From assembly GCA_007115705.1 (NCBI GenBank), contig QXEO01000411.1:2542001-2606000 (forward strand): a stretch of 64,000 nt of DNA. Direction: 5' to 3'. Position 1 is the first letter of the stretch. Every line of letters starts with the position of its first letter. Positions 1 to 10,683 of this stretch are shown piece after piece. Made by a program: the position numbers and the translations under genes. Origin of the DNA: Dactylis glomerata (Eukaryota; Streptophyta; Magnoliopsida; Poales; Poaceae). A model generated the notes under the pieces. The model was not told the DNA's origin, did not search any database, and saw only the letters and a program-made list of their open reading frames with translations.

Positions 1-357
1 AGTTTAGAGTCGAGAAAATATCTCATCACACAGTTATGATATAATTTATATCTCCTGATCACACAAAACATACACTGTCAAGCTCTGAAAAAGAATTTGT
101 TGGCCCAGTTCGGTAGCTTCATTTTTTCTTTTAACACACGGATTATCTTGTGTCTCATATCTTTTGCCTGATGTTTTTGCTGCAAAAAATATTGGGAATC
201 TATATGAGAACAAGGGTATCATATTACTTTTCATTGGTTGAGGTCGAAAAAGCTTACATTTTGTTAGCATAGAAGGTTGTTGAATATGTCTTTTCATATT
301 TAGCATGACTTCGATCTAATTTTATTGGCCCGTGGCATCGCACGGGCATTCAACTAG
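1..357 (+). mobile_element. Helitron, 3'-terminal part (left side cut by window)
   Basis: The right end has a Helitron 3' terminus. GCCCGTG (328-334) and CACGGGC (341-347) form a 7-bp GC-rich stem with a 6-nt loop. A 6-nt spacer follows, then CTAG at 354-357 and a host T at 358. The sequence from 358 matches the Copia LTR starting at 7942, and the base before that point in the intact LTR is A (7941). The insertion therefore fell between A and T, the Helitron target, with no duplication. I see no coding sequence in these 357 bases; the short open frames do not resemble Rep/helicase. The 5' end and the first 39 bp of the interrupted LTR lie left of the window. Confidence 0.75.
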
Positions 358-1277
358 TTATTATAATTCTTGTTCATGATAATGTTTATATTCCATGCTA
401 GAATTGTATTAAGCGGAAACTTTAATACTTGTGTGGTTTATGAACAACACCTTGTCCCTAGTACGCCTCTATGGACTAGCTCATTGATTAATGATGGTTA
501 AGGTTTCCTAACCATAGACATGAGTTGTCAATTAATAATGAGGTCATATCATTAGGAGAATGATATGATGGACAGACCCAAATAAAGCAGAGCAATTAGA
601 TCGTGTCATCGTGTTCATCTTTGCGAAGCTTTTCTTATGTCAAGTATTGTATTCCTTAGACCATGAGATAATACAACTCCCTAGTATCGGAAGAAAGCTT
701 TGAGGTCATCAAACGTCATCCTATGTGAGGGTGATAATAAAGGTGTCTCTCAGGTGATCGGAAAGTACTTGTTGGGTTGTATGTATTGAGATGGAATTTG
801 TCCCTCCCAAGTCGGAGAGATATACTTCGGGCCCACTCGGTAATCGATATCAACACCGCTTGCAAGCATGTGGTTAAGGAATTAATCACGAAGTGATATC
901 GGATTACGGAACGAGAAAAGTACTTGCTGTGAACGAGATTGAACTAGGTATGGCGATACCGACAATCGAATCTCGGGCGAGTAATATATCGTGTGACGAA
1001 GGGAATACATATACGGGATTAATTGAATCCTGGCATCGTGGTTCATCCGATATGATCATCGATGAATATGTGGGAGTCAATATGGGTTTCCAGATCCCGC
1101 TGTTGATTATTGATAGAAGATCATGTCTGCATATTCTCGAACCCGTAGGGTCACACACTTAACGTGCATCGATGCTAGGATAGAATGGATAATTGGTTTA
1201 TGAGTTTTTGTTCGGAGTCTCGGATGAGATCCAGGACATCACGAGAGGTTCCGGAATGGTCCGGAGAATAAGATTCA

Positions 1278-1285
1278 TATAAAGG
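1278..1285 (+). promoter_or_regulatory. upstream TATA box of the Copia 1 LTR
   Basis: TATAAAGG at 1278-1285, repeated in the 3' LTR at 8862-8869. BARE1 of barley is known to use two alternative TATA boxes a few hundred bases apart. This would be the upstream one. No transcription start can be proved from sequence alone. Confidence 0.45.
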
Positions 1286-1589
1286 AAAGCAGTTTTTGGA
1301 TTCCGGAATCGTTTCGGAGTTTATCGGTATTGTACCGGAAGGTTCTAGAAGGTTCCGGAGTGGGACCAACGTGGGCCCACTTGTCGGAGGCCTGCATGGG
1401 CCTAAGGGGAAGTGCCCTGGCCACTTTGGGCCAGGCGCACAAGGCCCCTAAGGCCCAGCCGGACAGCCCTTAGGGGAAACCCTAAGGGAACCTTCCAGAA
1501 GAGGGGGGGGGGAGACTTGCCCCCTACTCTTCCCCTAGCCGCCGCCCTAGGGCTTGGAGGAGGGGCCAAGGCAGCCGGCCAGCCCCCCA

Positions 1590-1596
1590 TATAAGG
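1590..1596 (+). promoter_or_regulatory. downstream TATA box of the Copia 1 LTR
   Basis: TATAAGG sits between a C-run and a G-run, about 310 bp after the first TATA motif. It is conserved in the 3' LTR at 9175-9181. The spacing and pairing resemble the two-promoter layout of BARE1. Confidence 0.45.
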
Positions 1597-2049
1597 GGGG
1601 GGGGGCAGGGGCGCAGCCCCCTCCCACTCCAACCCTAGCCGCCGGCCAACTGCTGCCCCTCCATCTCTTTCTCTCACGACTGTGCGTAGGCGAAGCCCTG
1701 CCGCAGAAACTCTCCACCATAAGCACCACGCCGTCGTGCTGCAGATCCAATCTATCTCTCCACCATACTTGCTGGACCAAGGAAGGAGGAGACGTCGCTG
1801 CACCGTACATGTGCATCTCTCGGAGGCGCCGCCACTTGCGGCGTAGGATCGGATCGGATCGCGGGGAGGAGACGGCTAGTACGACTACATCATCCACGTT
1901 CTGTTGAACGTTTCCGCTGTGCGATTTCTTCAAGGGTATGAAGATCTCATCTACCTCCCTCGTTGATTACATCTCCTAGATTAGATCTTGGCTTTCTTGT
2001 TCGCATCCGTAGGAAATTTTTTGATTTACTATACTGCGAAACCCTTCAG

Positions 2050-2061
2050 TGGTATCAGAGC
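2050..2061 (+). other. primer binding site of Copia 1 (initiator tRNA-Met)
   Basis: TGGTATCAGAGC, complementary to the 3' end of plant initiator tRNA-Met. It lies one base after the CA end of the 5' LTR, the standard place for minus-strand priming. Confidence 0.95.
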
Positions 2062-3277
2062 TAGATCTATGCGTAGATGTGTTTCACGAGTAGAACGCAA
2101 TATGCTTGTTGCGGGCATTGATGTTTTCTGTTGCAAACCTCTTTGTTTTGTATATTTCTTATGGCGCGGCATAGTGAGATCGAAGCGGTCCAGGCCAACT
2201 TTACGCGACCTCGTTCGCGAGACCGGCTCCGCACTTGACGTGTGGCTTGTTCCACACATGCGGCTGGTGGATGCCAGTTTCTCTCACTATAGTAGTCATG
2301 AGATTTACAACGGATGTTAGCAACCATAATATCACCGTTGTGGCTTTTCGTAGGTAAGAATCGTTCTTAGCTTGTTACTCCCATAAGCCACATAAAACAT
2401 GCAACAACAAAGTAGAGGCATCTAACTTGTTTTTGCAGGGAGTGTTTTGTGATATGGTATGGCCCAAGACATGATGTGTATGAATTGAGATGTATGCGAT
2501 GATCATGTTTTGTAATCTTTCACGACTTGCATGTCGATGAGTTCACAACCGGCTGGAGCCATATGGTTGTCTTTATAATTGTGTATGATCTGCGTGTCAA
2601 CTTCTTATACGCCATGTAATAGCTTTACTTTATCGCTAAGTAGTTAGCAATAGTTGTAGTTGCTATTTGTGGTGGAGGCAATCATGGTGGAGTGATGGAG
2701 ATCATGCCGGCGCGCACAAGATGGAGATCATTGCGCGGAGATTGGCTATACCATGTCACATAAAATTATATGCATGTGATGTTTATCCTTTTATGTATCT
2801 TATTATGCTTAGATCGCGACGGTAGCATTATAAGATGATTCCTCACTTAAAGATCAAGATAAAATTGTGTTCTCCCCATGTATGCACCATTGCGAAAGTT
2901 CGTCGTTTTCAAGCACCTCGTGATGATCGGGTGCTATAAACTCTATGTTCACATACAACGGGTGCAATCCAGTTTTGCACACGCGGAAATACTTGGGTTT
3001 GACTTGACGAGCCTAGCATGTACAGACATGGCCTCGGAACACACGAACCGAAAGGTTAAACATGAGTCATATGAATGATATGATCGACACTTAGTTGTCC
3101 ACCATTGAAACCACATCTCTTCTCGTGAAGATCGGATTAGGTGTGGTGAATTTGGATCGTGTTCACTAAACAACTTGAGGGATGTTGAATTTAGTGGGAG
3201 TTCATCTAGTAATTTGATTAAGTTGAACTAGTTATCATGAACATAGTCTAAATTGTACTTGCAATGTTGTAGATCAA
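2062..3277 (+). other. untranslated leader of Copia 1
   Basis: About 1.2 kb between PBS and the gag ATG, without a credible gene. Stretches are clearly shared with the leader of Copia 2 (for example 2878-3085 against about 31455-31650), in contrast to the decayed pol of that element. The conservation suggests cis-acting RNA functions such as packaging or dimerisation, which is an inference. Confidence 0.7.
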
Positions 3278-5563
3278 ATGGCTAAGTCCAACTTCAACTT
3301 CAACGTTTTTGCTGAGAAAGAAAAGCTTAAGAACAATGGGTCTAACTTCACCAACTGGTTCCGCAATCTGAGAATCATTCTCGCTGGCGGACAAAAAGCC
3401 TATGTACTTGAGGAAGCGTTAGGTGACACCCCTGCTGCAACAGCGAAAACTGAAGAACTTGCTGACTTCAATGCTCGCAGAGATGATTGTGATGCGATTA
3501 TGAGTACCATGCTGTTTTCTATGGAACCGGAACTTCAAAATCGTTTTGAGAAGTACCGCGGGCCTTATGAGATTCTTGAGGAACTGAAAATCATGTTTCA
3601 GACTCAAGCCCGTTCTGAGAGATATGAGATCTCTGAGAAGTTCTTTAACTGCAAGATGGAGGAAGGGAGTTCCGTTAGTGAGCACGCCATTAAGATGTCG
3701 GGCTACACTCAACGCCTTGAGCAACTGGACTGCAAGATTCCAGAGGAGATCAAGATTGACAGAGTTCTGCAATCACTCCCTCCTAGCTACAAAGGTTTTG
3801 TAGTTACTCATAATCAAATTGGTTCCACTGATACGATCACTGAGCTCTTCGCAAAGCTTAAAGCTGCGGAGGTGGATATCAAGAAAGACAATCATGTGTT
3901 GATGGTCAACAAGACCACTAGCTTTAAGAAAGCTAAGGGTGCAAAGGGATCCTTCAAGAAAGGCAGCGGCAAGCGCGTTGCCCCTGCTGAGAAGAAGCTC
4001 AAGTCTGGACCTAAGCCGGACACTGAGTGCTTCTATTGCAAGGTCAAGGGTCACTGGAAGCGCAACTGTCCGAAGTACTTAGCGGACAAGAAGGCTGGCA
4101 CCATTAATGGTATATTTGATATACATGTTATTGATGTTTACCTTACTAGCGCTCGTTGTAGTGCCTGGGTATATGATACTGGTTCAGTTGCTAATATTTG
4201 TAACTCGAAACAGGAACTACGGAATAGACGACGGCTAGCAAGGGATGAGGTGACGATGCGCGTTGGCAATGGATCAAAAGTTGATGTGATGGCCATCGGC
4301 ACGCTCTCCTTAATTTTACCTTCGGGATTAGTTTTAAACCTTAATAAATGTTATTATGTGCCTGCGTTGAGCATGAACATTATATCTGGATCGTGTTTAT
4401 TGCAAGACGGTTATTTATTTAAATCTGAGAATAATGGTTGTTCTATTTATATGAATAACATCTTTTATGGTCATGCACCTGTTGTGAATGGTTTATTTCT
4501 TCTGAATCTCGATAGCAATGAAACGCACATCCATAACATTGAGGCTAAAAGATGCAAAGTAGATAGTGATAATCCAACTTATTTGTGGCACTGCCGTCTA
4601 GGTCATATTGGTGTAAAACGCATGAAGAAACTCCATTCTGATGGACTTTTGGAGTCTCTTGATTTTCAATCATTTGACACGTGCGAACCGTGCCTCATGG
4701 GCAAGATGATCAAAACCCCGTTCTCCGGAATAATGGAGCGAGCAACGGACTTATTGGAAATCATACATACCGATGTGTGCGGACCAATGAGTGTTTCGAT
4801 GCGCGGTGGATATCGCTATTTTCTCACTTTTACTGATGACTTAAGTAGATATGGGTATATCTATTTAATGAAACATAAATCTGAAACGTTTGAAAAGTTC
4901 AAAGAATTTCAGAACGAAGTGGAAAACCATCGTAACAGGAAAATTAAATTTCTGCGATCCGATCGTGGAGGTGAATATTTGAGTTATGATTTTCTCACGC
5001 ATCTTAAAGCAAGCGGAATCGTTTCGCAACTCACGCCACCCGGAACACCACAGCGCAATGGTGTGTCTGAATGCCGGAATCGAACTCTATTAGATATGGT
5101 GCGATCGATGATGTCTCTTACAGATTTGCCGTTATCATTTTGGGGTTATGCATTAGAAACCGCTGCATTCACTTCAAATAGGGCACCATCTAAATCCGTT
5201 GAGATGACACCGTATGAACTATGGTTTGGTGCTAAACCTAAGTTGTCGTTTCTTAAAGTTTGGGGATGCGAAGCTTACGTCAAGAAGTTGATGCCGGACA
5301 AGCTCGAACCCAAAGCGGAGAAATGCTTCTTCATAGGATACCCTAAGGAAACGATTGGGTATACCTTCTACCACAGATCCGAAGGCAAAGTGTTTGTTGC
5401 AAAGAACGGATCCTTTCTTGAGAAGGAGTTTCTCTCGAAAGAAGTGAGTGGGAGGAAGGTAGAGCTAGACGAGGTTATTGAACCTTCTCTCGAGTTGGAG
5501 AGTAGCGCAGCACCTGAAGTTGTTCCGGTGCCGTCTGCACCAACAAGAGAGGAAGCTAATTAA
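3278..5563 (+). CDS. Copia 1 gag-protease-integrase polyprotein (5' half)
   Basis: 761 residues from ATG 3278. The capsid-like gag domain (UBN2 type) occupies roughly residues 10-230. A zinc knuckle CX2CX4HX4C (CFYCKVKGHWKRNC) begins at residue 251. The protease motif DTGS is at 300-303, a variant of the usual Copia DSGA. The pre-integrase H2C2 finger follows at about 437-476. The integrase core keeps its three acidic residues (HTDVCGP, RSDRGGEY, and the E of NGVSECRN). The frame then runs to REEAN and hits TAA exactly where antisense Gypsy sequence begins, so this stop comes from the inserted DNA. The matching second half resumes at about 6174. The protein would make virus-like particles, process itself and integrate cDNA. 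As it stands no full gag-pol can be made without bypassing the insert. Confidence 0.93.
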   Translation: MAKSNFNFNVFAEKEKLKNNGSNFTNWFRNLRIILAGGQKAYVLEEALGDTPAATAKTEELADFNARRDDCDAIMSTMLFSMEPELQNRFEKYRGPYEILEELKIMFQTQARSERYEISEKFFNCKMEEGSSVSEHAIKMSGYTQRLEQLDCKIPEEIKIDRVLQSLPPSYKGFVVTHNQIGSTDTITELFAKLKAAEVDIKKDNHVLMVNKTTSFKKAKGAKGSFKKGSGKRVAPAEKKLKSGPKPDTECFYCKVKGHWKRNCPKYLADKKAGTINGIFDIHVIDVYLTSARCSAWVYDTGSVANICNSKQELRNRRRLARDEVTMRVGNGSKVDVMAIGTLSLILPSGLVLNLNKCYYVPALSMNIISGSCLLQDGYLFKSENNGCSIYMNNIFYGHAPVVNGLFLLNLDSNETHIHNIEAKRCKVDSDNPTYLWHCRLGHIGVKRMKKLHSDGLLESLDFQSFDTCEPCLMGKMIKTPFSGIMERATDLLEIIHTDVCGPMSVSMRGGYRYFLTFTDDLSRYGYIYLMKHKSETFEKFKEFQNEVENHRNRKIKFLRSDRGGEYLSYDFLTHLKASGIVSQLTPPGTPQRNGVSECRNRTLLDMVRSMMSLTDLPLSFWGYALETAAFTSNRAPSKSVEMTPYELWFGAKPKLSFLKVWGCEAYVKKLMPDKLEPKAEKCFFIGYPKETIGYTFYHRSEGKVFVAKNGSFLEKEFLSKEVSGRKVELDEVIEPSLELESSAAPEVVPVPSAPTREEAN

Positions 5564-6169
5564 GCATGAGAGACTGATTGTACTGTATAAGGGTGAGCAA
5601 GGGGAATGAAATGAGAATATTTAGTGAACCTGTCCACCACCAACAATATGACTTCTTTGCCCCATGATTTGGGAAGACCCTCAAAGAAATCCAGGGAGAT
5701 GTCAGTCCAAGCAGAAGTAGGTAATGGCAGTGGATCTAGGAGACCAGGGTAGTGGCAATGCTCTCCCTTGACTCTTTGGCAAACTGCACACTCATGTAGA
5801 AAAGTTTCAACCTCCTTTTTGAGGAGGCCTGGCGCCAATAAAATAGCTTTTTGACCCTTTGATAAGTAGCCACAATGCCTGAATGGCCTCCTATGGGAGA
5901 GTTGTGAAGTGAATCAAATGATTTGGTGTTTAAGAACAGCATCTGATCCCACATATATTCTTCCTTTATATCTCAAAATGCCAGAATGAAGAGTATAAGG
6001 GGGTGCTGCATTGGCTGATACAGTGAGCTTCTCAAGCAGAGATTTGCAGTGATCATCATTAGTGTAGCTGGTTTCTACAGTTGAAGCCCAAGCAGGAGTA
6101 ACTGCAGTGACTGCCATCATAAGAGAATCTCTTCTGCTCAAAGCATCTGCAACCTTGTTTTCTTTGCCA
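5561..6169 (-). mobile_element. antisense Gypsy (CRM/Reina-like chromovirus) pol fragment inside Copia 1
   Basis: Read on the minus strand this is a collinear Gypsy pol piece. It starts with the end of RNase H (ENKVADALSRR), then an H2C2 finger (HNSPIGGHSG ... HECAVCQRVK), then the start of the integrase core (ISLDFFEGLPKSWGKEV, VVDRFTKYSHFIPLAHPYT). The frame shifts at least twice, so it is not functional. The wording of the integrase is of the CRM/Reina chromovirus kind and differs from the two chromoviruses at 32895-60786. No LTR or inverted termini are seen. TAAT flanks both sides (5557-5560 and 6170-6173), either a 4-bp duplication or junction microhomology. The Copia reading frame appears complete on both sides (REEAN, then DEDHETLNDATTEL), so little or nothing was lost. 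Confidence 0.85.
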
Positions 6170-6191
6170 TAATGATGAGGATCATGAAACT

Positions 6192-7874
6192 TTGAACGAT
6201 GCTACTACTGAGCTTCGTAGGTCGACAAGGTCACGTGCCACTCCTGAATGGTACGGCAACCCTGTCTTAACAGTCTTGTTGTTAGACAACAGTGAACCTG
6301 CGAACTATGAGGAAGCAATGATGAGCCTAGACTCTGAGAAATGGCTAGAGGCCATGAAATCCGAATTGGGATCCATGAGCGAAAACCAAGTGTGGACTTT
6401 GGTGGACCCTCCTAGCGACCGTAAGGCCGTTGAGTGCAAATGGATTTTCAAGAAGAAAACAGACGCGGATGGTAATGTTACTATCTATAAAGCTCGGCTT
6501 GTCGCAAAAGGTTTTTGGCAAGTTCAAGGTGTTGACTACGATGAGACTTTCTCTCCCGTAGCGATGTTTAAGTCCATTCGGATTTTATTAGCAATTGCTG
6601 CGTTTCATGATTATGAAATATGGCAGATGGATGTCAAGACTGCGTTCCTCAATGGCAACATTGATGAAGAGTTGTATATGATGCAGCCCGAAGGTTTTGT
6701 CGATCCTAAGGATGCTAATAAGGTGTGCAAACTTCAGCGTTCTATTTATGGACTGAAGCAAGCATCTCGGAGTTGGAACCTTCGTTTTGATCAAGTGATC
6801 AAGAGTTTTGGATTTGTTCCAAATTGCTACGAAGCTTGTATCTACAAGAAAGTGAGTGGGAGCTCGGTGACATTTTTAGTACTATATGTGGATGACATAT
6901 TGATTATTGGAAATGACATCGGTATGCTTAACGATGTGAAGAGTTATTTGAATAAATGTTTTTCAATGAAAGACCTAGGAGAAGCTGCTTATATATTAGG
7001 CATCAAAATCTATAGAGATAGACAAAGACGCCTAATAGCTTTAAGCCAAAGTACATACCTGGACAAAGTTCTGAAGAGGTTCAGAATGGATAAAGCAAAG
7101 AAAGGTTCATTGCCCATATTGTCAGGTAAGATATTGAGCAAGGCTCAGTGTCCAGCTACGGTAAAAGATAGAGATACTATGAGCAAAGTGCCATATGCCT
7201 CGGCCATAGGTTCTATCATGTATGCCATGCTGTGTACTAGACCGGATGTGTCCAATGCTCTTAGTTTGACGAGCAGATACCAAAGTGATCCAGGAGTGGA
7301 ACACTGGACAGCCGTAAAGAACATCCTAAAGTATTTAAATAGGACTAAAGAAATGTTCTTGGTCTATGGAGGTGATGAGGAGCTCGTCGTAAAAGGTTAC
7401 GTCGACGCTAGTTTCGACACCGACCCAGATGATTCTAAATCTCAGACAGGATACGTTTATATTTTGAATGGTGGAGTTGTGAGCTGGAGAAGCTGCAAGC
7501 AAAGCGTGATCGCGGGATCTACAACAGAAGCGGAATACATGGCTGCTTCGGAAGCATCAAGTGAAGGATTTTGGATCAGGAACTTCATCACTGAGCTTGG
7601 TGTGGTTCCAAATGCCTTGGACCCACTGGAGATATTGTGTGACAACACTGGCGCCATAGCACTGGCTAAGGAACCAAGATATCATCCAAAGACCAAGCAC
7701 ATCAACCGCCGGTTCCATATAATTCGAGATTATATAGCAGATGGAGATCTAAAGATTAGCAAAGTACATACGGATCTGAATGTCGCAGATCCGTTGACTA
7801 AACCTCTTCCACAAGCAAAACATGATCAGCACCTTAATGCCATGGGTGTTAGATTGTTGCCAGATGTAAACTAG
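6192..7874 (+). CDS. Copia 1 reverse transcriptase-RNase H (3' half of pol)
   Basis: 560 residues are listed from 6192. There is no ATG and the codon at 6192 is TTG; the Copia frame is open from about 6174, just after the Gypsy insert, so this is a polyprotein segment without its own start. The RT domain covers roughly residues 55-300, with the catalytic region QMDVKTAFLNG and the active site YVDDILI. RNase H follows with GYVDASF, TEAEYMA and CDNTGAIALA, then the usual KHINRRFH tail. All key acidic residues are present and no premature stop is seen. It would copy element RNA into cDNA if fused to the upstream half. The frame differs from that of 3278-5563, because the insert length is not a multiple of three. 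Confidence 0.93.
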   Translation: MNDATTELRRSTRSRATPEWYGNPVLTVLLLDNSEPANYEEAMMSLDSEKWLEAMKSELGSMSENQVWTLVDPPSDRKAVECKWIFKKKTDADGNVTIYKARLVAKGFWQVQGVDYDETFSPVAMFKSIRILLAIAAFHDYEIWQMDVKTAFLNGNIDEELYMMQPEGFVDPKDANKVCKLQRSIYGLKQASRSWNLRFDQVIKSFGFVPNCYEACIYKKVSGSSVTFLVLYVDDILIIGNDIGMLNDVKSYLNKCFSMKDLGEAAYILGIKIYRDRQRRLIALSQSTYLDKVLKRFRMDKAKKGSLPILSGKILSKAQCPATVKDRDTMSKVPYASAIGSIMYAMLCTRPDVSNALSLTSRYQSDPGVEHWTAVKNILKYLNRTKEMFLVYGGDEELVVKGYVDASFDTDPDDSKSQTGYVYILNGGVVSWRSCKQSVIAGSTTEAEYMAASEASSEGFWIRNFITELGVVPNALDPLEILCDNTGAIALAKEPRYHPKTKHINRRFHIIRDYIADGDLKISKVHTDLNVADPLTKPLPQAKHDQHLNAMGVRLLPDVN

Positions 7875-7888
7875 ATTATTGACTCTAG

Positions 7889-7902
7889 TGCAAGTGGGAG
7901 AC
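7889..7902 (+). other. polypurine tract of Copia 1
   Basis: A purine-rich AAGTGGGAGA precedes the 3' LTR (TG at 7903). The 32 bases before the LTR (7871-7902) are identical to those before the 3' LTR of Copia 2 (63548-63579), showing strong conservation of the plus-strand priming signal. Confidence 0.85.
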
Positions 7903-9639
7903 TGTTGGAATTATACCCTAGAGGCAATAATAAAGATGTTATTATTATAATTCTTGTTCATGATAATGTTTATATTCCATGCTAGAATTGTATTAAGCGG
8001 AAACTTTAATACTTGTGTGGTTTATGAACAACACCTTGTCCCTAGTACGCCTCTATGGACTAGCTCATTGATTAATGATGGTTAAGGTTTCCTAACCATA
8101 GACATGAGTTGTCAATTAATAATGAGGTCATATCATTAGGAGAATGATATGATGGACAGACCCAAATAAAGCAGAGCAATTAGATCGTGTCATCATGTTC
8201 ATCTTTGCGAAGCTTTTCTTATGTCAAGTATTGTATTCCTTAGACCATGAGATAATACAACTCCCTAGTATCGGAAGAAAGCTTTGAGGTCATCAAACGT
8301 CATCCTATGTGAGGGTGATAATAAAGGTGTCTCTCAGGTGATCGGAAAGTACTTGTTGGGTTGTATGTATTGAGATGGAATTTGTCCCTCCCAAGTCGGA
8401 GAGATATACTTCGGGCCCACTCGGTAATCGATATCAACACCGCTTGCAAGCATGTGGTTAAGGAGTTAATCACGAAGTGATATCGGATTACGAAACGAGT
8501 AAAGTACTTGCTGTGAACGAGATTGAACTAGGTATGGCGATACCGACGATCGAATCTCGGGCGAGTAATATATCGTGTGACGAAGGGAATACATATACGG
8601 GATTAATTGAATCCTGGCATCGTGGTTCATCCGATATGATCATCGATGAATATGCGGGAGTCAATATGGGTTTCCAGATCCCGCTGTTGATTATTGATAG
8701 AAGATCATGTCTGCATATTCTCGAACCCGTAGGGTCACACACTTAACGTGCATCGATGCTAGGATAGAATGGATAATTGGTTTATGTGTTTTTGTTCGGA
8801 GTCTCGGATGAGATCCAGGACATCACGAGAGGTTCCGAAATGGTCCGGAGAATAAGATTCATATAAAGGAAAGCAGTTTTTGGATTCTAGAATCGTTTCG
8901 GAGTTTATCGGTATTGTACCGGAAGGTTCTAGAAGGTTCCAGAGTGGGACCAACGTGGGCCCACTTGTCGGAGGCCTGCATGGGCCTAAGGGGAAGTGCC
9001 CTGGCCACTTTGGGCTAGGCGCACAAGGCCCCTAAGGCCCAGCCGGACAGCCCTTAGGGGAAACCCTAAGGGAACCTTCCAGAAGAGGGGGGGGGGAAGA
9101 CTTGCCCCCTACTCTTCCCCTAGCCGCCGCCCTAGGGCTTGGAGGAGGGGCCAAGGCAGCCGGCCAGCCCCCCATATAAGGGGGGGGGGGGGCAGGGGCG
9201 CAGCCCCCTCCCACTCCAACCCTAGCCGCCGGCCAACTGCTGCCCCTCCATCTCTCTCTCTCTCTCACGACTGTGCGTAGGCGAAGCCCTGCCGCAGAAA
9301 CTCTCCACCATAAGCACCACGCCGTCGTGCTGCAGATCCAATATATCTCTCCACCATACTTGCTGGACCAAGGAAGGAGGAGACGTCGCTGCACCGTACG
9401 TGTGCATCTCTCGGAGGCGCCGCCACTTGCGGCGTAGGATCGGATCGGATCGCGGGGAGGAGACGGCTAGTACGACTACATCATCCACGTTCTGTTGAAC
9501 GTTTCCGCTGTGCGATTTCTTCAAGGGTATGAAGATCTCATTTACCTCTCTCGTTGATTACATCTCCTAGATTAGATCTTGGCTTTCTTGTTTGCATCCG
9601 TAGGAATTTTTTTGATTTACTATGCTGCGAAACCCTTCA
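7903..9639 (+). repeat. 3' LTR of Copia 1
   Basis: 1737 bp, from TGTTGGAATT to CCCTTCA. It provides the intact reference for the truncated 5' LTR. A short CT microsatellite (about 9250-9267) and G-runs account for most length differences. It carries the same two TATA motifs as the 5' LTR. Confidence 0.95.
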
Positions 9640-10683
9640 CATACGTCCACACGGAAGCTGTCCTACTCGAGTCATACATAGTATAAGAACCTGATCGAGT
9701 ATATTATACACGTTCCTAACTCCCACTGCCTGGTTCCTATATATATACAGGTTAGTTCCAAAACGAGATCGAGACAAGATCGACCAAGAGACCATGGAGA
9801 TGTTAGATGGCCAAGACGAGAACTTCTGGGCTCCGGCCCTAGCTCACAACCATCGAGGAGACGAGATCGACCAAGACGAGAACTGCCTAACCTAGAACCG
9901 AGAGAGCAGTTTCTTAATCTGCCAAGATCCAACATCAACATGTCCTAGGGATCTCCTAACGACGCTGGCGGAAGCGTAGTAGAGCTGAGTGTGCTTGTTG
10001 CCAGAGTCCACGCAGGCCAAGGGCTCGCCGCCAACATCTCCTCCATGGCGGAAAAGAGCAGGTCCATCCTATTCGTGCTACACCTGCAGAACGCAATCCA
10101 TCGCAGGCAGCTGGCCTGTGATTACTCCATGGAACACGTTGAGCACGACACAACAACATGCGGATAAGCGAAGGTCTGTCGGAGAGGCTTGCTTCCACCT
10201 GTATCACGGCCTCGCCGCCGGTAGTGACCGTGATGATGAAGCGGAAGCCTGTATTATGATGGTCGACTATTGCCGGTGGACGCCATGGTCGAGCGCGTCA
10301 ACACTCTGGTCAACTGATCTGGCCACTAGAAGTCTAGGACGATATGTCGCTGAAGAGGCTAGACTGTAGCGGTTTTTCGTATTATTGGCTGGAAGCAGGA
10401 ACATGCGCCAACCCACATGGCTCGTCGTCTGGAAAACCAATCGACCACGCAAGCAAAACGAGCTCTCCCGCAGCCGAGGGCCGATCCCAGTACGCCGATT
10501 CGCGGGGTGAGAGCGGGAGTGTGATACAGGAGAGGATGGAGCCAGGGGGAGGCGCAAGTAGGCGGGGGTCGAGGTCGCCGCGGGGAAAGAGGGTCGTGGG
10601 GAGGAGCCGTTCAGTTTGGAGCTGAGGGGGAGTGCGAGGTGCAGCGTTGGGTCGGGGATGACGAGGGATGGGAAGAAGGATGC
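9640..10683. other. unassigned low-copy-looking sequence after Copia 1
   Basis: No transposon termini or recognised domains. About 9770-9900 has short direct repeats (the ATCGACCAAGACGAGAAC type occurs twice). A 66-residue open frame at about 9945-10168 (plus; contains NAIHRRQLACDYSMEHVEHD) and GC-rich sequence at 10400-10680 look like gene-derived debris, but I cannot name the source. Confidence 0.4.

Larger units (their letters stand above)
358..2048 (+). repeat. 5' LTR of Copia 1 (first 39 bp missing)
   Basis: Collinear with the 3' LTR from 7942 to 9639. It ends in CA at 2047-2048, directly before the PBS. A GC-rich part (about 1380-1900) contains G-runs and two TATA-like motifs. Small open frames here (for example 893-1162 and 1402-1803) recur in the 3' LTR only because the LTRs are copies, so I do not call them genes. 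Confidence 0.93.
358..9639 (+). mobile_element. Copia LTR retrotransposon 1 (BARE/Angela/WIS-like)
   Basis: This is an almost complete Copia element: 5' LTR (358-2048, first 39 bp displaced by the Helitron), PBS, leader, gag-protease-integrase frame, RT-RNaseH frame, polypurine tract and 3' LTR (7903-9639). The order PR-IN-RT-RH is the Copia order. By eye the two LTRs differ at about 19 positions in about 1690 bp (about 1.1%), plus small indels in homopolymers and a CT run, so the insertion is young. The pol region is split by an antisense Gypsy fragment at about 5561-6169. The 5 bases after the 3' LTR (CATAC, 9640-9644) should be one target-site copy; the partner is outside the window. Assignment to the BARE/Angela/WIS group rests on the LTR start, LTR length of about 1.74 kb and the polyprotein. 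Confidence 0.93.

Noticed and set aside
5557..6173. TAAT on both sides of the Gypsy fragment as a transposition target duplication
   Set aside because: Four bases are too few to be sure, Gypsy integration gives 5 bp and position five differs, and the fragment has no LTR ends. Microhomology is just as likely.
893..8746. 89-codon frames at 893-1162 and 8477-8746
   Set aside because: LTR shadows of Copia 1, present on both strands; no protein features.
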